From Hyperoodon ampullatus (lineage: Eukaryota; Chordata; Mammalia; Artiodactyla; Ziphiidae), in the NCBI GenBank assembly GCA_949752795.1, contig OX457058.1:157111353-157175352 (forward strand): a stretch of 64,000 nucleotides of DNA. Direction: 5' to 3'. The position numbers and the translations under genes were made by a program. Below are positions 12,481-23,580 of this stretch, piece after piece; positions within the stretch are counted from its first letter, which is position 1, and the number at the start of each line of letters is the position of its first letter. The notes beneath the pieces are model-generated. The model was not told the DNA's origin and searched no databases. It was given only the letters and a program-made list of their open reading frames with translations.

Positions 12481-12524
12481 TAAACTTTCTGTTATGCTCA
12501 TTGTTCGGTCCTCAAGATTGAGGT

Positions 12525-12923
12525 TTTTTTTTTTTTTTTTATTGAGGCACAATAAAGCATTGGCGCTCCTCAAATGATTGCTGACTCTTGATGTGCTGTC
12601 ATCTTTGTAGCTGAAGTGACTGATATGTCCCACTTATGGGGAGAGGTGGGACGAACAGCTGTGACTTGTGCACTGAACAGCTTTCATTCAGAATAGACAG
12701 GCTTGGGCTATGCCCCTGGTGCAATATTGTAGCCTTCAGCACTATCCCATTTCTTTGACCCCAGGTTCTCATAGTACAACTCCCCCATCCCACCTGAGTC
12801 TGACATCCCTGTAGCTGCTCTCTGGACTAAGAAGGTGGGATACACAGATCCTGACCTGCTTGGATCTCCCTTCTGATTAACCATTTTGTTACTCTTAGTG
12901 TCTCTCGAGATCCTAATATCCAC
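12525..12923 (-). pseudogene. Probable poly(A)-ended retrocopy of an unidentified transcript
   Basis: A 16-17 nt T-run at 12525-12541 directly precedes sequence that, read on the minus strand, ends CTCAATAAA followed by the A-run. That is the signature of a polyadenylated, reverse-transcribed RNA. The minus strand has an open frame from about 12923 to 12708 ending in a TAG. I do not recognise the parent gene, and no flanking duplication could be fixed. Its 5' side (in minus orientation) continues directly into the 185-bp repeated segment at 12924-13108, so the original insertion may extend to 13108. Confidence 0.4.
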
Positions 12924-13108
12924 TACACTTGGGTATGAAGCTCCCTTTGTCCTGCTCCCAACTTCTCTAGAAGAAAAACATGTTCTGTGTTTTGGGAACT
13001 TATTTTATTCTCATTTCATTTCTCTCATTACCCACCTTTCAAGAATTTCTCATAAGTTCTGGTCCATTAATACTTCTTCTTGATTTACATACAGGTTGTG
13101 AATTTTAA
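12924..13108. repeat. 185-bp duplicated segment, copy B
   Basis: Second copy of 10264-10448, same orientation and same length, differing at about four positions (for example GAGAAT/GGGAAC, CCATC/CCACC, CTAGT/CTGGT). Confidence 0.9.
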
Positions 13109-13224
13109 AAATTAAATACGTTATCATTTCTAGAGATTTTGTGTGAAATGGGAAAGCTATAGTAGTGCTAAGTCTGCCATTTAGAATATAAATGTTCTAT
13201 CTTTTTAAAAGCAAATATGGGATT

Positions 13225-13560
13225 CTGCTACTCACAATGTTTTGCAAATTGTTTTTTTTTAAATGTGTCAGTAAAACATAGGCAGATTTCCATGAATGTA
13301 GATACATGTTATTCGAAGGCTGAAATAGTGTTCTAGACATGAATATGCCACATAGACTTTCTGCTATTAATGGCTATTTTAGTTTGTTTCAATTTTTACT
13401 ATAATAAATAATACTACAATAAGCATCCTCATACACTTTTGAAATTATTTCTATAGAATAGATTTTTGAATATAGATTTGTAATGTCAAAAGTAATGTTC
13501 ATGGGATGTGGTTTTCAATGAAGTATGTAATTCTTTCTTCTCCATGTTTTTGTTAACACC
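13225..13560 (-). mobile_element. Old L1 3' end-like remnant (antisense)
   Basis: 'GGCTATTTTAGTTTGTTTCAATTTTTACTATAATAAATAATACTACAATAAGCATCCTCATACA' matches the layout of antisense L1ME/L1M 3' regions. Diverged. Confidence 0.5.
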
Positions 13561-14090
13561 CAATTCCATTGCTCAAGGTTCTCCTCATTCTGCCTATTTC
13601 AGTCCAGGGAATGAAGTGCCCAGGCCTATCAACCGTTAAGTGTCCTAACTGAGTCGGGGAAATAGCACCAGGGCAGAGGAGGCTATTCAAAAGCATCACT
13701 CATTTATCCCCAGAGCATTAAAAATGGCACTATGATATCTATTGATAAATAAGTGAAGATTTTTTCTTCACTAAAACGTTTACTTGGCAGTATACAGAAA
13801 TATAAAATGTCCTAAAGTCAAATAAGTAATTTCTAAAAACCCTGAGAAACTTAACATGTGCCAAGAAACATTTAATCCTTTTCAGCAAAAAGTTCTTTCC
13901 TTCACATCCTAAATCCTTTTCAAGAGACTCAAATCCCAACATCTGTCTTCATTGCACTTTTAAACATTTTCTTACCTCTATTCTGGACTTCTTTCCAACA
14001 ATTAGCACCTCCAAATTCTGTTCCTTTCATTTATCCTCAGGTTTAAACTCCAAACTGCCTGTATCAGAACAAACATTCTGACACAAACAT

Positions 14091-14116
14091 ATTCTGGTAG
14101 GTAGACCTACCAGAAT
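14091..14116. repeat. 26-nt perfect palindrome (12-bp arms, 2-nt centre)
   Basis: ATTCTGGTAGGT (14091-14102), AG, ACCTACCAGAAT (14105-14116): exact inverted repeats. Confidence 0.95.
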
Positions 14117-14299
14117 AAACCTAAGTACAAAAGTTATTGATATACAATAAGCTGATTCATAGCAGATGACCAAAATATCACTAGAATTTACTAGAAGTGT
14201 GCTTTCTGCGTGTGACTTGCTATTTTCCTCAGAAACTATAAGAAAGCAAAAGTGAAACATAAAAAAAGGAATGAAAAGAGAAGGAAAAAAAAATCACCA

Positions 14300-14800
14300 T
14301 GGCCAACTTTATTTTCCAAAAATGTCCACAGCCATATTTCCAGTCCCACAATCTCAGAATCTTGACATTTCTCTTCCATCAAAACGTGGAGTCTAATTTT
14401 CACCCCTTGAATGTAGGTCAGCCTCTGTGACTACCCAGTAAATAGAATGCAAAAGAAGAGACACTGTGTGACTTCTGAGGCTAGGACACAAAAGGTGATA
14501 CAGCTTCCATCTGGCACTTTCTCTCTAGGGACACTCATGTTTTGATCCCAGCCACCATATTTTGAGGAATATCAGGCCACGTGGAGAGGCCACCTTCAGT
14601 GATCTGGCTAACCAGCCTAGCTCAAGTCCCAGCTGATAGCCATTAGTATCAATCGTCAGGCATGCAAGTGACCAGCCTTCAGACGATGCCAGTCCCAGTC
14701 TTCATAGTATCTTCCAGATGAGGCTTCAAACAATATGGGTCAGAAACAATCCATCCCTCCTGCGCCCTGTTCAAATGCCTTACATGTAGTGTTACTGAGT
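14300..14800 (+). mobile_element. MLT1-type MaLR LTR
   Basis: It shows the MLT1 order: 'CACCCCTTGAATGTAGGTCAGCCTCTGTGACT', 'GACTTCTGAGGCTAGGACACAAAAGG', 'CAGCTTCCATCTGGC', 'CAGCCACCATATTTTGAGG', 'CCACGTGGAGAGGCCACC', 'CAAGTCCCAGCTGATAGCCA'. No terminal duplication identified. Confidence 0.7.
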
Positions 14801-14839
14801 TGAGTCCTATGGACCCGGCTCTGGCCCTAGGCCCGTCGA

Positions 14840-15560
14840 GGCTCTCTGCCTTGGTGGGGGAGGGATTTTTTCCATTCAGGTTCAAGTAGGTGAATAATGA
14901 AACCAAAGCTGAAACCAAAGCTGAGATCAACACAGCACAAGCTTTATTCAGTAGCCAAAGAATGAAGAAGCGGGAGCAAAGTTCACAAATCAAATTCTTG
15001 CCCACCTGGTGAGAGTGACTTAATTTTAAAGAGTAAAGACAAAGGGTGGAGGAGTGAGGCTATGATGGGGAGGCATATGTTTTAGTCTATGGGGAAAGGT
15101 CAGGGCTTTTTCAGAGGGAGTGTGAGATGCCACCCCCTTTTTTATCCTTTTTTGGTCCTTAATGTCTGGTCTTAGCCACTAGTAGCTGTGTCATTTAATA
15201 TGCTAATGTAGTCAAATCAACATATAATAAGACTCGGAGTCCATTGGAGGTCAGATTCATTGCCATCTTGGTCCCAGCTCATTCCATCTGTTTTTTGTTT
15301 GTTGTTTGTTTGTTTGTAGCTTCCTTTCTTATCTCTGGACCCTTTAACTTAAAGATTTATGTTAATTCCTGCTGAAGGTGGGAGGTTGGCATGTTTTGAG
15401 CAAGGGCACTTTTGCTAAAGGTGAGGGTTGATGGGTTTTGAGCAGAGACTGGTAGTAACTGGCAACAATATGGGAATCTTTAATAAATGGCTGCTTATGT
15501 CACTAAATTTGGGGGAAGTCTTTATGCAATAATAGTAGAAAAACCACCCTCACCTTTAGA
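14840..15560 (-). mobile_element. Probable ERV LTR (antisense)
   Basis: On the minus strand 'GGCTACTGAATAAAGCTTGTGCTGTG' looks like the polyadenylation/R region of a retroviral LTR. A short tandem 'AAACCAAAGCTG' repeat lies beside it (14905-14930). A TTTG-repeat lies at 15293-15320. Family and exact ends are uncertain. Confidence 0.35.
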
Positions 15561-15749
15561 AAAATGGGAGACTTGCCTTGTGCTATTGAAATAAATAAAT
15601 ATTAGAGAATATATGTATAAAATGTTAGGTGTGAAAAGGGCTGGACATGCTCACACCCTCTCATCACTGATGCTAGTTCTACTGTGCAATTAATTCTCTT
15701 ACTAGAGGAGAGGGTCAGTAGCAATGAATCTTAAAAAGTTTCAGGTGGG

Positions 15750-15955
15750 GGCTTCCCTGGTGGCACAGTGATTGAGAGTCCGCCTGCCGATGCAGGGGAC
15801 ACGGGTTCGTGCCCTGGTCCGGGAAGATCCCACATGCCACGGAGTGTCTGGGCCCGTGAGCCATGGCTGCTGAGCCTGAGCGTCCGGAGCCTGTGCTCCG
15901 CAACGGGAGAGGCCACGGCAGTGAGAGGCCCTGTACAGCCAAAAAAAAAAAAAAA
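15750..15955 (+). mobile_element. CHR-2 SINE
   Basis: Typical CHR-2 head, GGTTCGTGCC box and GC-rich body, with a roughly 20-A tail. A perfect 17-bp duplication AAAAAGTTTCAGGTGGG occurs at 15733-15749 and 15956-15972. Confidence 0.94.
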
Positions 15956-15972
15956 AAAAAGTTTCAGGTGGG

Positions 15973-17015
15973 AATCTTTTTCTGTCCTTGAGCATTTTCT
16001 CTGGTCTCTAGTTGGAAATGTTTAAAATTGCAATACATTCTCCTAATGTTTAATTGAACACTGCCTTCCTGTGTTTTAAGGCATTATCTCCAAGGTTCCT
16101 ATCTAATAACTTGTCAGTCTTGACCCTCCCATCGCAGGCGATACACTGTTGAGATTCATTTCTCTTCCTTGGCACCTGCATTTCCTCACTGTTAGGCTTG
16201 GTAGAGTTGGATGAGAATTAATAATTTATTCATTGGGAAGGAATTGATAAGTTTATTATTTAGCAAGTATATTTCAGAATGCCTTAGGCTCATCTATTAA
16301 TGATTCTTTCTCCTTTAGCTCATGAAGAAAGCAGTAAGGGCTCTACCCAAGCCACTTACTAGAGGTCAACCCTGCAAAGAGAAATCAATTTGGTTAAGAT
16401 ATGGTTTTGTTTTTAGTTTTACTGGGCAAGACTCTTTCCTTGAACTAAAAGCTTGATGTAGCAGCTAATGAGAAATTCTCTCTCTTTCTGATGTGCAAAA
16501 GAGTCACACAGTTGAGTGAGAGGTTTATATTCAGTCAGAGATTAAAGCCCACATTCATTGAAGGTGTCTCCAAATGTGTTTAGGTAATGAAATTTAGTAC
16601 TTAAAAAAAAATTTACACTGCAGCTAGTCCTAACACAATTGCTATCTGACTCCATTTATAATGCCTGTCATACCATTTATGAATAAAATAATGAAATTTC
16701 ACAGAGGATTAATTTAATGTCCTCAGAGGAATTTTCTATATCTGTTTTTTTCTTTAATTATCCAATGTGGCTGTGTGAAGGAGGAAGGAAAAAGACTTGG
16801 GAAACGAGATTCTATTCCACTGCTGGGATTGGATCTAAAACAGCTAAGAGACATTCCTTTTCTAGGTTCCTCTGATGGAAAACTTTCTACTGATATTGGT
16901 CCTTTATTTCCATAGGTGAGACATAGTTAATGGGATGCTGCTGCTGATTTTGAAGATGAATATGTTAGAGAGGTGTTAGGAAATAATAATTGAAATTTTG
17001 TTGGATTAAATAGTC
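15973..17015. other. Non-coding DNA, nothing recognised
   Basis: No repeat or coding feature recognised. Base composition is as in the rest of the background. Confidence 0.5.
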
Positions 17016-17028
17016 TAGTATTACTTTT

Positions 17029-17225
17029 TTTTTTTTTTTTTTTTTGCGGTAGGCGGGCCTCTCACTGTTGTGGCCTCTCCCGATGCGGAGCACAGGCTCA
17101 GTGGCCATGGCTCACGGGCCCAGCCGCTCCACGGCATGTGGGATCTTCCCGGACTGGGGCACGAACCCATGTCCCCTGCATCGGAAGGCGGACTCTCAAC
17201 CACTGCGCCACCAGGGATGCCCCTA
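17029..17225 (-). mobile_element. CHR-2 SINE (minus strand)
   Basis: It reads T-run, GCGGTAGGCGGGCCTCTCACTG, then ACTGCGCCACCAGGGATGCCC. It is flanked by TAGTATTACTTTT at 17016-17028 and 17226-17238 (13/13). The middle lacks a short 'CTGGACGCGCAGG' block found in other copies, an internal deletion of about 15 bp. Confidence 0.93.
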
Positions 17226-17238
17226 TAGTATTACTTTT

Positions 17239-18180
17239 AAATCACTACCCTATAAATAAAAATTGCCAAAAGTGATTAAAAATGAGAAATATGTAGCATT
17301 GATACTCTACTCATTGTTTACTACTACCAGCTACTTTGTTTACGGTCTGGGTGTATATTTACGTATACGTATGCAGTTTACAAATGAAACAAAGGCCGGA
17401 GAAGTATGTTGCCTGAAAGAAATTCATAAAAATAGGAAAGGCTTTTATCCAGGGTTATTGATAGCCTTCTTTCTAGTCCACTCAGGATGCTTCCCTCAGA
17501 GAGTTGTCGAGCTGAACGGGTGGGACAGAGCCCACCCACAAGAAGATGTCACACTGCTTCTTCCACACCTTTAGAAGTAGACCATTATAAGCTTTTCATC
17601 TTAACCAATCTTCCTTTTTGGCTGTTTCCAACCTTTCCCCTGCAGTCATGACACAGCCATGTATGTAAGAGACCTCTGAACATAGTGGGTGTTGCTAGAA
17701 CATCTTCATTTACTGTGAGCTAAAATAGAAGTGGCTGGAAGCACATACTTGTGCTCATGTGAAATGCATTTTTGGTTTAAACTAGGTTTCTCTGGTTCTG
17801 AGCTGCACTTCATGGTCTAGCCATGGAAGGAATTTTCCAGGTGTATCTATTAGGCAGTTAATCTAGTGCTTTCTTGTCATTGTTATAGAATTTTTGAAGT
17901 GCCTATATATTTTATTTCTTTCTCTTTATGCACCACTGCAAAATACCCTCCACCCAGTCAACACTTAATTGTGATCTATGATGTGTGACCAAATCTAAGG
18001 GTGAAGTTATCTGTTCTTGCAAGAAATATATGCATGCAGATTTTTGAGATAATTAGTTTATATTCCACAGTAACAGCTTTTTTCTTTTAGAAAACTCAGG
18101 GTATTATTCTTAGACCATTCAGGGGGCAAGTCTTTCTGGTACTTTTTCCTTTAATGGAAGTAACCACCATCAGTACCACT
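17239..18180. other. Non-coding DNA, nothing recognised
   Basis: A 103-codon plus-strand frame at 17263-17574 has no recognisable homology or codon pattern. Considered chance. Confidence 0.45.
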
Positions 18181-18184
18181 ACTA

Positions 18185-18385
18185 TCATCACATTTTCGTG
18201 GATACCTACCAGATGTCAGACACTGCTCTAAAAGGTGAACATATGTTATCTTCTTAATCTTTGTGAAGCAGGTATTAGCCCTGTTTTACAGGTGAGAAAA
18301 TCATAGTCACATGCATAGTAGAAATAGCAAAATTATTGATGTCAGATTTGAACTCATTCTCTGACACTTTGGAGCTATATTATGA
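18185..18385 (-). repeat. MIR (antisense)
   Basis: 'CAGATGTCAGACACTGCTCTAAAAGG', 'TATCTTCTTAATCTTTGTGAAGCAGGTATTAGCCCTGTTTTACAGGTGAGAAAA' is antisense MIR. Confidence 0.75.
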
Positions 18386-18977
18386 TTGGGTACATCTTTG
18401 GAATTTCTTGAGTCTCAGTTTAATACAAGATAAATATGTTTGATTTGAGGCAACCATGAAGCAAAAAGCAAATGAAAAGAGAAAAAAAAACGCAAGAAAT
18501 AAAAACAAACAAATGAAACAGATAACTAAACTTTAAAGACTTTTTTCCCCTCCAGGTGCCTAAACTATTGTAAAAAAAATGACCGGTGATTAAGTCAACC
18601 AGGTGAACTTTAACTTCTGATTTTTTCCCCTTGAATTTAACAGAGTGGTCATTCGCAGGGACATGCTGAAGCTTTTAGTTAACCAAGAAATGAATTTTGT
18701 GTGTGTTTTTATATTTGTATTTAAATTCTAAGCTGTCTAAAAATGTGGTTTTTATCCTCACTTTAAGCTTTCTAGAAATTATGACTAAATCTGTGGTTAA
18801 TCGGAAATTTTGCTCATTTCACTTGAAATCATTCTCTGAAGAAAACCTAAGTATTAACTGGATTGAGGTTGATTTTAAGTCATTGTATCTCTTGGCACCT
18901 TTCCTTTTCAAATGAAGTGCTGTAAGCTTTTTCACTGACACTTTTAAACCAAGACATTTAACTGACACTAATTCAAA

Positions 18978-19044
18978 AAGAGAGAGAGAGAGACAGAGAG
19001 ACAGAGAGAGAGAGAGACACAGAGAGAGAGAGAAAGAGAGAGAC
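18978..19044. repeat. (GA)n / GACA purine tract
   Basis: About 67 bp of AGAGAG with GACA interruptions. Strand-asymmetric purine tract. Confidence 0.95.
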
Positions 19045-20784
19045 TTAAGGGGTATGCATGAGAACTTTTAAATCTTATCAATCAATGAAAAGACAATATG
19101 CATATCCAGTCATCTGGGTTGAAAGCATATTTTGGAAGACATCAGCCTAGATATGTAATGCTTCTTGGTTAGATTTTTAAAGCTCTCATGTGGCCCAGGA
19201 TATGAGGAACCTTTGAAGCTTCCTCTGGGCAGAGGTGTATGCAATAATCTATCACTTCTGTTTGTCCACAAGAACTTCCTAACCTTCAAATTTGGCAGGT
19301 CTCTGATATCCTGTGTCCAGAAAGGATGAGCTGTGTGTTGATATGTCATAAATAGCTTACACTACCAAAGAGTTTTCCCTTTTCATCTTCTATTCTCGGA
19401 TGATCATAGTAATCCACGGAGACCATTATTATGTGCTCAGGGTGTCTATCTTCTGAACACTTCAAAGTGAAACTATCATTAAACCTTAGTGGCAGTCATT
19501 ATTTGCCTCTAAAACCCAAGTGAGCCGAGGAGTGGTGGCTGTCTAAATGGCAAAGGGCTTGACCACTGGCAGAATTCTAAACTTGGATTCCAAACCTATC
19601 CCTTGTCATGAGGACAATGACTTGGGGCTAGATTTTGTATTAGAGAGATTCAGTAGGAGAGAGATGTTCTCTAATTGTGAGGTTGGGATCTGTTCATTCA
19701 AGAACTCTCAGCAGAAACTTGCTGAATGCCCACTGTGTGCAATGCTGGCCCTGAGCCTGTCATTCTCTGGGAACTATCATTCCGAGGAGACAATAGCCCA
19801 CAGTCATGAGCAAGTTCTTAACAGCTATGACGTTAAAGGAAAGAAGTGTGGTTTCACACTAAAGTTTTCCAATGGAATTGAATTCTGAAAAGGCTTGGGA
19901 GTCAAGGACATAGCTAATTCCACACTCTACAGACAGATACAGAAGACTTAATTAGAAAAGACTTTACTAGAAACATGATTCACCCTAGTTTGAAGTGTCT
20001 CAAAGGGAAATGTTTACAATTTCTCACGGAGGCCCAAACCCACAGTCTGTTAGAAGTTGCTATCCTCCTGTTTTCTTGAATTTTAAACAAAATATTTTTC
20101 CTTCCCTTTTGGAACTTTTCTCCTGTTATTTCCTCCTAATGTAATGCTTACTCTGTTCCACTGTCATTTCCATGTAACCATGGTTTGGAAGTTGATACTT
20201 AAACAATGTCTGAAGAGATGGCCAAATCCCTCCCATTTCTTGAAAGGTACCTTGATGATTGTCTCAGATCCACTAGAATGTCTGCAATTTATATCACATA
20301 CAAATTAAGAATAAGTATATTTTTGAGGTAAAATATAAGGCTGATAAAGCCATATTTAAATAACTCTGGGTGAGTCTCTTTCTTTTGTAATCGATTCTCT
20401 TTTCCCCTATTAAAATTTGAGGTACATGAAAGCACCAAGGTCCTCTGCCACTTGGATCATTAATTATCTTCTTTCCTTTGCCATGTAATAAAAGACAGGC
20501 TTTTGCCTTGGTTTCCTTTCCTTTGTCTATTTAAAGAATGCCTTGCTTCCATGAGGTTAACACATTGCATTTCACATCTTGCTCAGCCTTTCCTGGTCGA
20601 GAGAGCTTGGGTTTTCTTTCTTAGGAGGACCATTTACTTAGAGACAAATTACATGAAATGATCAGCAAAGTGCCCTTGGGTGATGAACATGTGCCTGTGC
20701 TGTTCATGTGCATGCCCTTCAACCCAGTAAAATTAACTTTTAATCCATTAATTAAAGCATTAGCCCCTTAAGGGCAGACAGCAC

Positions 20785-20786
<2 letters not shown>
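19045..20786. other. Non-coding DNA
   Basis: It includes a 113-codon frame at 19547-19888 whose middle resembles an old L2/MIR tail (CTTGCTGAATGCCCACTGTGTGCAATGCTGG), so not treated as a gene. Nothing else recognised. Confidence 0.45.

Positions 20787-20815
<29 letters not shown>
20787..20815. repeat. (CT)n dinucleotide repeat
   Basis: About 14 CT units, followed by a second short CT run near 20826. Confidence 0.95.
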
Positions 20816-20820
<5 letters not shown>

Positions 20821-21374
20821 ACTTTTCTCTCTCTCTTGCTCTTCCATGGTGCATAGTACGGTACTATCTATATACTTTGTGATTGTACTGAGGAAAGGGT
20901 GCCGGCATGCTTTGAAGACATAGTAATATAATAATAATAAAACCTTCCGTTCTCTTTTCTAGTTTCCTAACCTAAACTCTGTATCTTTCTATCAATCACT
21001 CTTACAGTTCCCCTTAGCTCCCTTCATTTCAGTTATATTCTTCTGGTAAGAAAATGAACAAACCAATGTCAATTTTCAGGTGGCAATCTCATGCATTTCC
21101 ATGGTTTTATTTACTGTGTATGCAGGTGACTGTCAGTTCATTCCCGGAGGTAAATTCCCATGAGTCCCCAAGATGCCTCGATTTATTTTCCCTGGACTAT
21201 TCCCTTTGAGAGATTTATCACAGAAAGGATGTTTCAGAGAAACCTAACAATCCTTGCATTGAGGTACACTCAATCATTCAGACAGTCTAAGGAATCACAT
21301 TTGTGAAGCCTCTTGATGCATAAAATAATGCAAAGAGAGGAATAAAGCTCATACTGAACTTGCATTAGTGGGAA

Positions 21375-21600
21375 AGCCATGAATTATAGTGATTAAAAAT
21401 ACAGACTTTGGATTCAATCAGTCTGGGTTCAAACCACAGCCCACCAATTACTGGCTTTGTGATGGGGCCCAGTTCCTGACTCCCAGTTTCCTCATATGTA
21501 AAAATAAGGAAGAATATCTACCTCATAGGACTGCTGAGAAAAATCAAAGGAGATAATGGTTGTAAAATATGAAATCTAGCGAGGTGTCTAGAATACGTTG
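21375..21600 (+). repeat. MIR
   Basis: Near-complete MIR order: 'TATAGTGATTAAAAATACAGACTTTGGATTCAATCAGTCTGGGTTCAAACC', 'CAATTACTGGCTTTGTGA', 'CAGTTTCCTCATATGTAAAAATAAGG', 'CTACCTCATAGGACTGCTGAG'. Confidence 0.85.
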
Positions 21601-21974
21601 AATTTTCCTAAGACTGTGACTATAGTTGTTCTTAGAGGCTGCAAAATGCTTAATCTCATGTGAGAAGGTTTGTCATTTCAGTTCCAGAGATTCTTTTAGT
21701 TAAATCACATCTTCCAAAATATCTCTATCGAACATGGTTCAGGAGTACATATTATCAGACATGAGCTGTTCTATGTTGCCACCTGTATAGCATGATCAAG
21801 GGGCAGGGGACCATCTCCTCACAGTATGAATTTGGCAAAAAGACATTTTTAAATGTATAGTTTGAATTATAGGTTATGTGTTAATTAGTATGAAAGCCAA
21901 AAATGTACTTGATTTTAAGTTCAACTTGAAATTTTCAGTTTATTTCTCATTTCTGTGGAATATTAATGTTAATA

Positions 21975-22045
21975 GCTAATATTAGTGGAGTGATTACTCT
22001 GTGCCAGGCACTTGATTTCCTAGCACAAATATTTCTCAATTTAGA
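21975..22045 (-). repeat. MIR fragment (antisense)
   Basis: 'AGCTAATATTAGTGGAGTGATTACTCTGTGCCAGGCACTTGATTTCC' is the antisense MIR 3' end. Confidence 0.6.
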
Positions 22046-23215
22046 AGACAGTTCTGTAGTGTCTCTGGCCCAATAATCCTTGGGTAGACAATAATTACCA
22101 TGTTTTTTGCTTAAATGAATCAAAATTCAAATCAAGTTCTCCTTTGACTTTGGATATGTGACCCTCTGGTACTACTTGGACATCTATGTCTCACAAGGAC
22201 ATTTATAACTCCCTGGTTTTCTCTTTGCTCTGAAGGATGCTTTTTCAATGATTCCTCCCCAATGTATTAAGGCTTTAAACCTTGGTGGATTGTCGTAGTT
22301 AGATGAAGATTTCCAGGGACCAGCTGTGCTGTCTTGATGATCATTTGCACTATCACTAGAACATTCCTTATTGTCCATTCATAATTTATGTGATAAAAAA
22401 GCATAGGGACTATTAGTTAAAACTGCTAACAATGAATTCAATATCTGAAAAACTTATAAATAATGTGTCTAAGGGACTATACTGGACTGAAAGCCATAAT
22501 TTCCTCACGGCAAGAATGCCTAAAGGTCTTATTTCAAATTTTGATGATGCAGATGATCTGGACACCAGCACTTTGTAGTAATGCCTGAACTGCCAAACGT
22601 TAACCAGAAATCATTGCCCATAATACAGGTGGCAATCTATCATGGTAAATGTCACCACCGAGAAAACCTGAAAAGCCAAAAAACCAAAAAGATTGAACAC
22701 GAAGCTTATCCAATTGGACTTTCCTCTCAAGAGGAATTATAAATTCAGATATAACTGTGTGACCTCTGCTCTTTACAAGTTCTCAAAAAGTTCTCTTGGT
22801 CTGGGTGGTATTGTTTATAGCTCTGCATGATTACATATCAAATCCCCTTACAACAGAGGCAGTCTTTGCATGACAATAAGATTTCCAGGTTCTAAGTGAT
22901 AGCCATGTATTTCGAGCTAACATTCAAGTTGATAAAATCGCAAAGGAGCACCAATGATGGAGTTGGATCCATCCTTGTAATCAGTATTAACAAAATTTAA
23001 CTCTCAAGTTATTTTTGGCAAATAAAAATAATTTTTAAAACCAGAAACTAATCAAAAGATAAGCTGAATATATCAGCTTCCCCTTTTAGATTTAATATCC
23101 TTATTTCTATCTATGAAATCATAGAAATCTCCTATTAATACGTTTTTAAAACATAGAACTTAAATATAACACAGCTGCTTGAAAAGCTTCTAGGATCGTT
23201 CTTCCAGAAATAAAA
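22046..23215. other. Non-coding DNA, nothing recognised
   Basis: No feature supported. Confidence 0.45.
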
Positions 23216-23580
23216 CCTAACCATTGGCAGAATAGGAAATCTTTCTGAATGACCCCAATTTAACTTTCCAAACTTTTCTTCTCTCATTTCCGTTCACCTC
23301 CAAAATTTTTACCTAAACCATAGCCACATGTACCTGTGACAGTTTCTCCAATGGGCTGTTTATTCTGCTCAGAATGCCTCACTTCCCTTTTCTGCATGAA
23401 TCATGACAAATTGGCCTTCAAACTCCAGCTCAGCTCCAACGAACAGAGCTGGTTGCCTCCTCCTCTGTCTGTGCACAGTGACTCTATCAGAGCATCTGCC
23501 ACGTCGTACTGGCCTCCGACCACATCACAGATAGTGAGCAACTCTACTTTGCCTTTGTAGTTCCATGACTCAGAATGTCA
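23216..23580 (+). mobile_element. L2-like LINE 3' fragment
   Basis: 'TGGGCTGTTTATTCTGCTCAGAATGCCTCACTTCCC', 'AACTCCAGCTCAGCTCC', 'GTCTGTGCACAGTGACTC' follows the order of the L2 3' end (TGCC-GGAATGCC, 'CAAAGCTCAGCTCAAG'). Diverged. Confidence 0.4.

Noticed and set aside
15750..15955. tRNA-like head of CHR SINEs as possible tRNA genes
   Set aside because: Only the A/B-box-like promoter relics remain. There is no foldable cloverleaf with a proper acceptor stem, and the copies are interspersed repeats with target duplications.
17263..17574. 103-codon plus-strand frame beginning with a hydrophobic segment
   Set aside because: No homology recognised. Hydrophobicity follows from T-rich codons. 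No supporting context.
18978..19044. GA-rich repeat considered as a CRISPR-like or regulatory array
   Set aside because: No spacer structure. It is a simple purine microsatellite.
19547..19888. 113-codon plus-strand frame
   Set aside because: The middle overlaps an L2/MIR-like tail. There is no recognisable domain and no splice or promoter context. Length is within chance for 64 kb.
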